Shown here: in pieces, positions 53,996 to 62,217 of the stretch
Layout of the letters: the number at the start of each line of letters is the position of its first letter
How positions within the stretch are numbered: position 1 is the first letter of the stretch
Source: Bradyrhizobium sp. U87765 SZCCT0048
GTDB lineage: Bacteria > Pseudomonadota > Alphaproteobacteria > Rhizobiales > Xanthobacteraceae
Assembly: GCF_018131225.1 (NCBI RefSeq)
Contig: NZ_JAFCMM010000003.1
Location: forward strand, 508,001-572,000
Direction: 5' to 3'
DNA: 64,000 nucleotides
The notes under the pieces: generated by a model
Database searches by the model: none
What the model was told of the DNA's origin: nothing
The model's input: the letters and a program-made list of their open reading frames with translations, nothing else
Translations under genes and position numbers: made by a program

Positions 53996-55218
53996 CCCAC
54001 CTTCTCCTTCGCCGTGAACAGCCGCAGCATCCCGACCATGATGGCCGCGGCGAGGCCGTTGGCCGCGACGCTCGCCAGGATTGGCACGGTATAGCTGTGA
54101 CTGAGATCGAAAATGAAGCCCGCCGCACTCGGACCTATCAGCGTGCCGAAGGCGACGCTGGTGTAGAGGATGCCGATCAGGCCGCTGACGTTACGGCCGC
54201 CGAAGAAATCCATCACGACCGCCGGCAGCACCGCCACCCAGCCGCCGTAGAACACCCCGAACACCAGCGCGAACAGCGCCAGCGACCAGGCCTGGGTCGC
54301 CACAACCCAGATCATCAAGGCGAGCGCCATGCCGACAAACATCATCAGCAACGACTGTTGCCGTCCCAGCCGGTCGCCGACGCCGCCAAGGAAGAACCGC
54401 CCGGCGGTGCTGCCGATGCCGATGGCGCCCATCAGCAGCGCGGCGGTGCCTGCCGCAATGCCATGGTCGAGCGCGAACGGCACGAGATGGACGAACGGCA
54501 CGAACACGCCGAACGAGCACACCAGACATGCCGCATAAAGGCCGATGAAGCGCCCCGAGCGCACCGCCTCGCCAACGGACAGTCCGGCCGCCTGCGTCAC
54601 CCTGGCGCCGGCCTGCAGCGCATCGCCATCAGGAGCGAGACCGCGGCGCTGCGGGTCGTTCTCGATCAACAGCGCCATGCCGGCGCCGATCACGACCGTG
54701 AGCACGCCGAGAATGATGTAGGCCTGACGCCAGCCCAGCGCGGCAATGATCACCGCCGCGAGCGGCGGCATCACCAGCGTGCCGACGCCGATGCCGGCGG
54801 TGGCGAGCCCCGACGCGAAACCACGGCGGCGCACGAACCAGCGCTGCACGGCCCCGACCGCGGGCACATAGGCGCAGCCGACGCCGCCGCCGACACCCAG
54901 TCCATAGGCGACATAGACTTCGGTCAGCGTGCGCGCACATCCCGCAGCGCCGAGACCGAGACCGGTCAGCACCATGCCGGCGATGGCCAGCGGACGCGAG
55001 CCGATCCGGTCGGCCAACGGCCCGCTGATGATGCCGAGGCTGAAATAGAGAAACCCTGCCAGAGAGAACACCAGCGCGACCGAGCCGCGCGACGCGCCGA
55101 AATCGCTCTGCAGGGCACCGATGAAGGCACTGAACGAATAGGCGCTGCCGAACCCCATGCAGGTGACGGCGAAGGCCGCGGCGACGACGAACCAGCCGTA
55201 GAACAGGCCCTTGCTCAT
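53992..55218 (-). CDS. MFS transporter
   Basis: The 408-residue protein has 12 hydrophobic segments, an N-terminal FYGWFVVAAAFAVTCMGFG start, GPLADRIGSRPL in the loop between helices 2 and 3, and GGVGDRLGRQQSLL in the symmetric loop. The first helix and general look resemble monocarboxylate/oxalate-formate-type MFS proteins. It is divergent from the GcvA/LysR gene and coupled to the thioesterase downstream. Confidence 0.92.
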   Translation of the reverse strand: MSKGLFYGWFVVAAAFAVTCMGFGSAYSFSAFIGALQSDFGASRGSVALVFSLAGFLYFSLGIISGPLADRIGSRPLAIAGMVLTGLGLGAAGCARTLTEVYVAYGLGVGGGVGCAYVPAVGAVQRWFVRRRGFASGLATAGIGVGTLVMPPLAAVIIAALGWRQAYIILGVLTVVIGAGMALLIENDPQRRGLAPDGDALQAGARVTQAAGLSVGEAVRSGRFIGLYAACLVCSFGVFVPFVHLVPFALDHGIAAGTAALLMGAIGIGSTAGRFFLGGVGDRLGRQQSLLMMFVGMALALMIWVVATQAWSLALFALVFGVFYGGWVAVLPAVVMDFFGGRNVSGLIGILYTSVAFGTLIGPSAAGFIFDLSHSYTVPILASVAANGLAAAIMVGMLRLFTAKEKVG

Positions 55219-55368
55219 ATTTTCCTCTTTGAACTTAGCTGAACTAACGTCAGGATCGTGTCAGCCACGCCGCATTCAACGTATCGAGAACGGCTAAACC
55301 GCAATATGAAGCGCGCGACGGCAACGAACAAACCAGATTTTCTGGGTTCGATACATTAGAAAAACTAA

Positions 55369-56352
55369 ATGGAAAACCGCGACGACCGGCCGAACCGCGC
55401 CCTCCCTCCGCTAAACGCGCTGCGGGCTTTCGAGGCCACGGCGCGACATCTGTCGGTGAAGGCGGCGGCCGCCGAGTTGTGCGTCACGGCGGGTGCGGTG
55501 AGCCAGCTCATCAAGGTGATCGAGAGCCATCTCGGCGTCCGCCTGTTCACGCGCGGCCGGCGCGGCATGCTGCTCACCGAGGCCGGCCAGGCCTATCTGC
55601 CGCCGGTGCGAAATGCCTTCCGCCAGATCGCCGACGCGTCGCGCCGTGTGGCCAGCCGCGCGGACGCCGGGCTGCTGACGGTCAGCGTGACACCGTTCTT
55701 CGCGTCCGCCTGGCTGGTGCCGCGCCTCAAGAGCTTTCAGGACGCTCACCCGGACATCGACCTCCAGGTGGTCGCCAGCAACGCGCTCGCGGACTTCGAT
55801 CGTGGCGGCGTCGACGTTGCGATCCGTCACGGCCTCGGCCGCTATCCCGGCCTGCACAGCGAACGGGTGCTGGCGGTCGAGATCGTGCCGGTGGCCGCGC
55901 CATCGCTGGTCGAGCAGCGCGGACGACCGGCGACCCCGGCAGCGCTGGCACACTGGCCGCTCGTGCACGATGCCGAGCGCAAAGGCTGGCAGCTGTGGTT
56001 TCAGGCGCAGGGCATTGCCGAGATTCCACCGCCGCGCGGCGTTTCATTTGACGACTCCGCGCTGCTGCTGACCGCGGTGCGCGCCGGGCAGGGTGTCGGG
56101 CTGCTGCCGGCAGCGCTGACCGCCGGTGACGTCGCCGAGGGCCGTCTGGTGCGGCTGGCCGATACCGTCACCCTCGAGGCGTTCGCGTACTATCTGGTCT
56201 ATCCGCACGACCGCGGCCCGTCAGCGAAGATCGACGCCTTCCGGCGCTGGATCCTCGATGCCGCGCAGCGGAATACCGCCGACATTTCAACACCCGGCGC
56301 GACACCGCCACCAACCCGACATCCGGGTCGTTTGCAGGCAAAAACCCGCTGA
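55369..56352 (+). CDS. LysR-family regulator (GcvA-like)
   Basis: The 327-residue protein starts with the GcvA/LysR helix-turn-helix (LPPLNALRAFEATARHLSVKAAAAELCVTAGAVSQLIKVIESHLGVRLF) at about 13-62. A substrate-binding domain follows (SVTPFFASAWLVPRLKSFQDAHPDIDLQV). It is divergent from the MFS/thioesterase operon across 150 bp, so that operon is its probable target, with binding in the shared intergenic region. Confidence 0.93.
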   Translation: MENRDDRPNRALPPLNALRAFEATARHLSVKAAAAELCVTAGAVSQLIKVIESHLGVRLFTRGRRGMLLTEAGQAYLPPVRNAFRQIADASRRVASRADAGLLTVSVTPFFASAWLVPRLKSFQDAHPDIDLQVVASNALADFDRGGVDVAIRHGLGRYPGLHSERVLAVEIVPVAAPSLVEQRGRPATPAALAHWPLVHDAERKGWQLWFQAQGIAEIPPPRGVSFDDSALLLTAVRAGQGVGLLPAALTAGDVAEGRLVRLADTVTLEAFAYYLVYPHDRGPSAKIDAFRRWILDAAQRNTADISTPGATPPPTRHPGRLQAKTR

Positions 56353-56385
56353 AAACGCGCAAGTCTTCCAAATTTTGTTAACTCG

Positions 56386-56397
56386 GTATGGCCATAC
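56386..56397. promoter_or_regulatory. 12-bp perfect palindrome upstream of chemoreceptor gene
   Basis: The sequence gtatggccatac is a perfect inverted repeat 45 bp before the methyl-accepting chemotaxis protein start. It could be an operator half or just part of the promoter region. Support is limited to symmetry and position. Confidence 0.3.
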
Positions 56398-56441
56398 TCC
56401 GCCCGCGCAAAGAGCAGATACTGCCGTGCGAAGGGGGAAAC

Positions 56442-58583
56442 ATGGGCTTCTCGTTCACGACACGACTGATGTCGCGTGGCGGCCGACGACCGCAGCTCGG
56501 TCTCAAGGGCAATCTCTTTCTCGCCTTCTCGCTGATCGCAGCGATGGCGCTGATCATCAGCGGTTCCGCCAGCATCCTGCTCGACCGCCTCGGCGGCACC
56601 ATGGCGGACCTCTCCGGTCGCGACATTCCCCGCCTCGCCGCCAGCATGCAGCTCTCCGCGCTGAGCGAAAGCCTGTCCTCGAAGGGCCCGGCGCTGCTGT
56701 CGGCCCGCGACGACGCCTCACGCGTCGAGCTGACCAAGGATCTCAAGGCGACGCAGGCGTCGGCGATCGACAAGCTGCGCGAGATCGCCAGCCTTGGCGC
56801 CGACAAGACAGTGGTGAGTGCACTGGAAGAGACGGTGAAAAGCATCGACGACACCATCAACAGCCTCGGCAACGCCGCCAAGGAACGGCTCGACATCGTC
56901 GCCGCGCGTGAGAAGCAGTACGATACGCTGCGCCTTGCGCAGGGCCACTTCCAGGAATCCGCCGCGCCGGAAATGGCCGACGCGCAGACCCGGCTGAACG
57001 CGTTACTGACGGCCGCGGAGATCGACGCCGACCTCGTCAAGGACGTCGCCTACAGCGTCGAGCGCCTCAGCACCATCGTCTCCGACAGCAACAGCCTGGC
57101 CGCGGACATGATGGGCGCGATGTCCGCCACCAACAGCGGCGATATCGATACGCTGCAGGAGAGCTTCACCGCCACGCGCAAGCATATCGATCCGCTGCTG
57201 AAGTCGCTCGCCGGGATCAAGAGCGCAGCCCCGCTGTACGCCGCGGCGATGAAGCTGATCGCCTTCGGTGAAGGCAAGTCCAGCGTGTTCAAGCTGCGCC
57301 AGAAGGAGATCGACGCCCTCGACTACGGCCAGTTGATCCTGGAGGAGACGCGCAAGCTCAACCGCGGCCTCGAAATCAGCGTGCGCCAGCTCGTCGCCGA
57401 CGTCCAAACCAACACCAACGCCGCCACCACGGGCGTCAAGCGCACGATCTCGATCGCGACCGCCGTGATGCTCGCGCTCGGCGCGCTGACGCTGGTCGGC
57501 TCGGCCCTGTTCGTGTGGCTCTATGTCGGGCGCAATATCCTGCGCCGCATCGGCAATCTGCAGAGCGTGATGCAGCGCCTCGCCGACGGCGATCTCGCCG
57601 CCGAAGTGACGCCGAGCCGCCAGCAGGACGAGGTCGCCAGCATGGCCCGCTCACTGGAGGTGTTCCGCGGAGGCCTGCTGCGCGCCCGTGACATGAGCCG
57701 CGAACAGGACCAGGACCGCGAGGTCAAGGCGGCGCGCACTGCCCGCATGGAGCAGCGCATCGCCCATTTCGAAGCCAGCGTCCGCAGCGCGCTCGACGGC
57801 TTGATGACCTCGGCCGATTCGATGCAATCGACCGCGCAGGGCATGGCTGCGACGGCCGGCCGCTCCAGCGAACTCGCCAACGCGGTCGCATCCGCCGCCG
57901 AGGAGACCGCGATCAACGTCCAGACAGTGTCAGCCGGCACCGAGGAACTGTCGTCCTCGATCGCCGAGATCAGCCGCCAGGTGAAGGGATCGTCCGAGGT
58001 CGCGAGCCAGGCGGTCGAGGAAGCGGGCCGCACCGACGCCACCATGCAGGGCCTCGCCGACAGCGCCAACCGCATCAGCGTCGTGGTCGACCTGATCCAG
58101 ACCATTGCCTCGCAGACCAATCTTCTGGCACTCAACGCCACCATCGAGGCGGCGCGTGCCGGCGAGGCGGGCAAGGGCTTCGCCGTGGTCGCGTCCGAGG
58201 TCAAGAGCCTCGCCAACCAGACCGCGAGCGCCACCGAGGAAATCCGCTCGCAGATCGCCCAGGTGCAGCAGGTGACCGCGGCCGCCGTCGGCGCCATCCG
58301 CGGCATCAGCGAGACCATCGGAACGATGAGCGAGTACACCGCCACCATCACCGCGGCGGTGGAGCAGCAGGGCGCGGCAACGCGCGAGATCGCGCGCAAC
58401 ATCCAGCATGCATCGGCCGGCACCACCGAGGTCTCCAGCAACATTGTCGGTGTCAGCGAAGCCTCTGCGGATGCAGGCTCTGCCGCCGAACAGGTGCTCG
58501 CCGCATCAGGCGCGCTGCGCCGCGACGCCGACGACCTGCGCGACGGCATCCACGCCTTCCTCGCCGACATCCGCGCGGCCTGA
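56442..58583 (+). CDS. methyl-accepting chemotaxis protein
   Basis: The ATG at 56442 (after GAAGGGGGAAAC) gives 713 residues. It has a membrane helix at about 24-46, a helical periplasmic sensor to about 345, and a second helix near 350-372. HAMP follows (RRIGNLQSVMQRLADGDLAAEV), then a signalling domain with the conserved hairpin QTNLLALNATIEAARAGEAGKGFAVVASEVKSLA near 565-600. It should report an envelope signal to CheA. It is not in the flagellar operon. Confidence 0.95.
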   Translation: MGFSFTTRLMSRGGRRPQLGLKGNLFLAFSLIAAMALIISGSASILLDRLGGTMADLSGRDIPRLAASMQLSALSESLSSKGPALLSARDDASRVELTKDLKATQASAIDKLREIASLGADKTVVSALEETVKSIDDTINSLGNAAKERLDIVAAREKQYDTLRLAQGHFQESAAPEMADAQTRLNALLTAAEIDADLVKDVAYSVERLSTIVSDSNSLAADMMGAMSATNSGDIDTLQESFTATRKHIDPLLKSLAGIKSAAPLYAAAMKLIAFGEGKSSVFKLRQKEIDALDYGQLILEETRKLNRGLEISVRQLVADVQTNTNAATTGVKRTISIATAVMLALGALTLVGSALFVWLYVGRNILRRIGNLQSVMQRLADGDLAAEVTPSRQQDEVASMARSLEVFRGGLLRARDMSREQDQDREVKAARTARMEQRIAHFEASVRSALDGLMTSADSMQSTAQGMAATAGRSSELANAVASAAEETAINVQTVSAGTEELSSSIAEISRQVKGSSEVASQAVEEAGRTDATMQGLADSANRISVVVDLIQTIASQTNLLALNATIEAARAGEAGKGFAVVASEVKSLANQTASATEEIRSQIAQVQQVTAAAVGAIRGISETIGTMSEYTATITAAVEQQGAATREIARNIQHASAGTTEVSSNIVGVSEASADAGSAAEQVLAASGALRRDADDLRDGIHAFLADIRAA

Positions 58584-58759
58584 GCGCACAACGACGCGCA
58601 GGCGCGGATCAGCCATGCATCGTCGTCGAACCAGGCCACCCAAGCCGGGAACTTGCCGCATCAGGGAATTTTCAAACATGCGTTTGACCGTAGCCGGGCA
58701 CTTTCGGCTGGCGCAACGCCGCCGGGACAGCTAAGCCGGACCGGAGAGGTTCCGAAACG

Positions 58760-59821
58760 ATGCATGCCAACGCCCCGACGACCAAGCCCGCCGATCCCCT
58801 GAGCTATCCTTTCGAGACCGCGCCGCAGCCGGACGAAGTGATCGAAATTCGGCCTGGCGTGTTGTGGGTGCGGCTCGCGCTGCCGTTCCGCCTCAACCAC
58901 GTCAATATCTACCTGCTCAGGGACGGCGATGGCTGGGCGATGGTCGATGCCGGCTTCGGCAACGAGGAAACCATCGCCGCCTGGACCAAGCTGTTCGAAG
59001 GCCCGCTCAAGGGCGTCACCATCACACGCCTGATCGTCACCCATGCCCACCCCGACCATGTCGGTCTCGCCGGCTGGATCGTCGAGCGCTTCGGCTGCCC
59101 GCTGCTGATGTCGCAGGTCGAATACCTGCAGAGCGCCTATCACCAGCATCGCGGCTCGGACGAGCGCAAGCTGGCGCAGCGGTTGTTCTTCCGCCGCCAT
59201 GGCATGGACGAGGATCTCACCGACCAGTTGCTCGGTCGCGGCCAGGAGTATCTCCAGCGCGTCTCGACGCTGCCGGCGTCCTATCGCCGCCTGTCCAAGG
59301 ACGACGAGATCACCATCGGCACGCGACGCTTCAAGGTCATCACCGGCGGCGGCCACGCCCTCGACCAGGTGATGCTGTATTGCGCCGACGACAAGCTGTT
59401 CCTGTCGGCCGACCAGGTGCTGAGCAAGATCTCGCCGAACGTCAGTGTGTGGGCGGTCGAACCCGACGCCAACTCGCTCGGCGATTACCTGACCTCGCTC
59501 GCCGAACTCGACCGGGTGCTGCCGGACGACGTGCTGGTGCTGCCGGGCCATGGCATCCCGTTCTTCGGGGTCAAGATCCGCATCAAGCAGCTCGCCGACC
59601 ACCATGAGGAGCGCTGCCGCATGATCGCGGATGCTTGCCGCGCTGCACCCAAGACGTCGGCCCAACTGGTGCCCGTGGTGTTCAACAAGCACAAGCTCGA
59701 CGCCCACCAGACCGGCTTCGCCGCCGGCGAGCTGATCGCCCATGTCAACCACATGCTGGCGGAGGGCCGCCTCACCGTTGCGCCCACAACCGATGGCGTG
59801 CTGCGCTTCGCCACCGCCTGA
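58760..59821 (+). CDS. MBL-fold metallo-hydrolase
   Basis: The 353-residue protein has the metal-binding HAHPDH motif near residue 95, GGGHALDQV near 196 (third His), SADQVL (Asp near 216) and a late PGHGIPF (His near 264). It is therefore a complete binuclear-metal beta-lactamase-fold hydrolase, with a C-terminal helical extension (HHEERCRMIADAC). The substrate is unknown; related proteins include thioesterases and glyoxalase II. It lies about 150 bp upstream of hemA on the same strand. Confidence 0.93.
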   Translation: MHANAPTTKPADPLSYPFETAPQPDEVIEIRPGVLWVRLALPFRLNHVNIYLLRDGDGWAMVDAGFGNEETIAAWTKLFEGPLKGVTITRLIVTHAHPDHVGLAGWIVERFGCPLLMSQVEYLQSAYHQHRGSDERKLAQRLFFRRHGMDEDLTDQLLGRGQEYLQRVSTLPASYRRLSKDDEITIGTRRFKVITGGGHALDQVMLYCADDKLFLSADQVLSKISPNVSVWAVEPDANSLGDYLTSLAELDRVLPDDVLVLPGHGIPFFGVKIRIKQLADHHEERCRMIADACRAAPKTSAQLVPVVFNKHKLDAHQTGFAAGELIAHVNHMLAEGRLTVAPTTDGVLRFATA

Positions 59822-59838
59822 GCCCGTTTCCCGGCCCG

Positions 59839-59852
59839 TTGATCTTGGTCAA
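59839..59852. promoter_or_regulatory. hemA: FixK/FNR-type box upstream of hemA
   Basis: The sequence ttgatcttggtcaa matches the TTGAT-N4-ATCAA anaerobox at 9 of 10 conserved positions, 121 bp before the hemA ATG. FNR/FixK proteins control heme synthesis genes at low oxygen in related bacteria. It suggests oxygen-controlled 5-aminolevulinate supply here. Confidence 0.75.
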
Positions 59853-59972
59853 TTTGTCCAAGGAGTTTCCAGGGATATTGGGGCTGCAGAAATGCGCCTC
59901 GACAGCTAGACTGGAAACGCTCTAAAAAGGCTGGAGCGCCGACGCCGCGCCAGCCGCGATCCGGGATTTGTG

Positions 59973-61202
59973 ATGGATTACACTCGCTTCTTCAGCCAGG
60001 CCCTCGAACGTTTGCACGACGAGCGGCGCTATCGCGTATTCGCCGACCTCGAACGCCTCGCCGGGCGCTTCCCGCACGCGCTGTGGCACTCGCCGCGCGG
60101 CCAGCGCAATGTCGTGATCTGGTGCTCGAACGACTATCTCGGCATGGGCCAGCACCCCAAGGTGGTCGGCGCCATGGTCGAGACCGCGACGCGCGCCGGC
60201 ACCGGCGCAGGCGGCACCCGCAACATCGCCGGCACCAATCACTCGCTGATTCAGCTCGAGCAGGAGCTCGCCGATCTGCATGGCAAGGAAGCGTCGCTGG
60301 TGTTCACCTCCGGCTACGTCTCCAACCAGACCGGCATCTCGACCCTCGCCAAGCTGCTGCCCAACTGTCTCATCCTGTCGGACGCGCTGAACCACAACTC
60401 GATGATCGAGGGCGTACGCCAGTCCGGCTGCGAGCGCGTCGTGTTCCGTCACAACGACGTCGCCCATCTCGAGGAACTGCTGCGCGCCGCCGACCCGGAG
60501 CGGCCCAAGCTGATCGTTTGCGAGAGTCTCTACTCGATGGACGGCGACGTCGCGCCGCTCGCGAAGATCTGCGACCTCGCCGAGCGCTACGGTGCCATGA
60601 CCTATGTCGACGAAGTCCATGCCGTCGGCATGTACGGCCCGCGCGGCGGCGGCATCGCCGAGCGCGACGGCGTGATGCACCGCATCGATATTCTCGAGGG
60701 CACGCTTGCCAAGGCGTTCGGCTGCCTCGGCGGCTACATCGCCGGCAAGGCCGACGTCATCGACGCCGTACGGTCCTATGCGCCGGGCTTCATCTTCACC
60801 ACCGCGCTGCCGCCGGCGATCTGCGCCGCGGCCACCGCCGCGATCCGCCATCTCAAGACTTCGCAGTGGGAACGCGACCGCCACCAGGACCGCGCCGCAC
60901 GGCTGAAGGCGATCCTGACCGCTGCGGGGCTGCCGGTGATGTCGAGCGACACCCACATCGTGCCGGTGTTCGTCGGCGACCCGGAGCGCTGCAAGAAGGC
61001 ATCCGACCTGCTGCTCGAGGACCACGGCGTCTACATCCAGCCGATCAATTATCCCACCGTCGCCAAGGGTACCGAGCGACTGCGCATCACGCCGTCGCCC
61101 TACCACGACGACGCCCTGATGGATCAGCTCGCAGAAGCCATGGTTCAGGTGTGGGACAAGCTCAGCCTGCCGCTCGGCGAAAAGGCGCTGGCCGCGGAAT
61201 AG
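59973..61202 (+). CDS. hemA: 5-aminolevulinate synthase
   Basis: HemA condenses glycine and succinyl-CoA to 5-aminolevulinate with PLP, the first step of heme and chlorophyll synthesis by the C4 route of alphaproteobacteria. The ATG at 59973 (GTG just before at 59970) gives 409 residues. They show CSNDYLGMGQHP, TGAGGTRNIAGTNH, FTSGYVSNQTGISTL, VDEVHAVGMYGPRGGG and the PLP-lysine region LEGTLAKAFGCLGGYIAG near 232-249. The preceding FixK-type box fits control by oxygen. Confidence 0.97.
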   Translation: MDYTRFFSQALERLHDERRYRVFADLERLAGRFPHALWHSPRGQRNVVIWCSNDYLGMGQHPKVVGAMVETATRAGTGAGGTRNIAGTNHSLIQLEQELADLHGKEASLVFTSGYVSNQTGISTLAKLLPNCLILSDALNHNSMIEGVRQSGCERVVFRHNDVAHLEELLRAADPERPKLIVCESLYSMDGDVAPLAKICDLAERYGAMTYVDEVHAVGMYGPRGGGIAERDGVMHRIDILEGTLAKAFGCLGGYIAGKADVIDAVRSYAPGFIFTTALPPAICAAATAAIRHLKTSQWERDRHQDRAARLKAILTAAGLPVMSSDTHIVPVFVGDPERCKKASDLLLEDHGVYIQPINYPTVAKGTERLRITPSPYHDDALMDQLAEAMVQVWDKLSLPLGEKALAAE

Positions 61203-61256
61203 CACCGCCCCGCGGCATCGGGGACCGGCGGTCCAGCCGCACGATGCCCGGCCGCG

Positions 61257-61907
61257 TCAGCCGTGGGAATGCCGCGACCGGACAGGCTGGTCCGACAGCA
61301 CGATCCTCATGAGGTCCGCGGCATTCTTGGCGCCGAGCTTGTCCATGATACGGGCCCGATGGACCTCGATGGTCCGCGGGCTGATGCCGAGACGCCGTCC
61401 CGCTTCCTTGTTCGAAGCCCCGCGTGCCACCTGGGACAGCACGTCGCGCTCCCGGCTGGTGAGCAGCTCGCGCCCCGGAAAGTTGGCCAGCCCCTCGATA
61501 TAGCCGTTGGTGAGCCGATGATGGGCCGCCACCACGTCACGGATGCGGTCGATCAGAACATTGGCCGCGAACGGCTTTTCCAGGACGTCGCTGGCGCCGC
61601 TCTTCATCGCCGCCACCGCCATCGCGATATCGGCCTGCCCGGTGATCACGATCACCGGCGGCGGGAACCGCAGCTTGGCGAGATCGTCCAGCAGTTCCAG
61701 GCCGTTCCGCCCCGGAAGGTTGATGTCCATGACCACGCAGGCCGGGACACTTTCCTGGACGGCTTCCAGGAACGAGAGGCCGTCGCCGAACCCTCTCGGA
61801 ACGAAACCCTCGATCTTCAGCAACAGTGAGAGCGCGTCCCTGACTGAGGAATCGTCGTCCACAATGAAAACCGGAAGATCAACGGCAAATGGATGCTTCT
61901 GGCCCAT
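61257..61907 (-). CDS. FixJ-family response regulator
   Basis: The ATG at 61907 gives 216 residues. The receiver domain has VFIVDDDSSVRD, the phospho-acceptor Asp in VVMDINLPGRNG near 60, and the Lys in DVLEKPFAANVL near 107. The LuxR-type output domain reads LTSRERDVLSQVARGASNKEAGRRLGISPRTIEVHRARIMDKL. It is divergent from the large SSS-transporter/kinase gene, its likely partner. Confidence 0.94.
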   Translation of the reverse strand: MGQKHPFAVDLPVFIVDDDSSVRDALSLLLKIEGFVPRGFGDGLSFLEAVQESVPACVVMDINLPGRNGLELLDDLAKLRFPPPVIVITGQADIAMAVAAMKSGASDVLEKPFAANVLIDRIRDVVAAHHRLTNGYIEGLANFPGRELLTSRERDVLSQVARGASNKEAGRRLGISPRTIEVHRARIMDKLGAKNAADLMRIVLSDQPVRSRHSHG

Positions 61908-62217
61908 GTGCGCTCGTCCTGCCCCTGAACGCCTCATTGCAACTATTACGTGTATATGCTGATTCGCAGAGGTTTACAAATCCGCAACGGAACCACGCAT
62001 TATTCTGCGATATTTCGAGGAATCATGGCCGGACGCGACCACCGGATTGCAGCCGTAAGCGCAATTTTTAGTTGCACTCGCAACTCCCCACATTGGCCCG
62101 GTAACCTCTTGGGAAGGCCGGTGAAAATCGCAGTCGCTCGCAGCCGCAGCCAGCGCTAGGGTCTCGTAGAGGTCGCGCCCATGCCGGGGCGGCTGTCGGA
62201 TCCGGGACAAAGGCCAC
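61908..62217. other. divergent intergenic region, response regulator / sensor kinase
   Basis: The 310-bp interval contains no supported gene. It holds an AT-richer patch around 61943-62020 that could carry the response-regulator promoter, and a moderate ribosome site (AAAGG) just before 62218. No clear operator was recognised. Confidence 0.5.
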
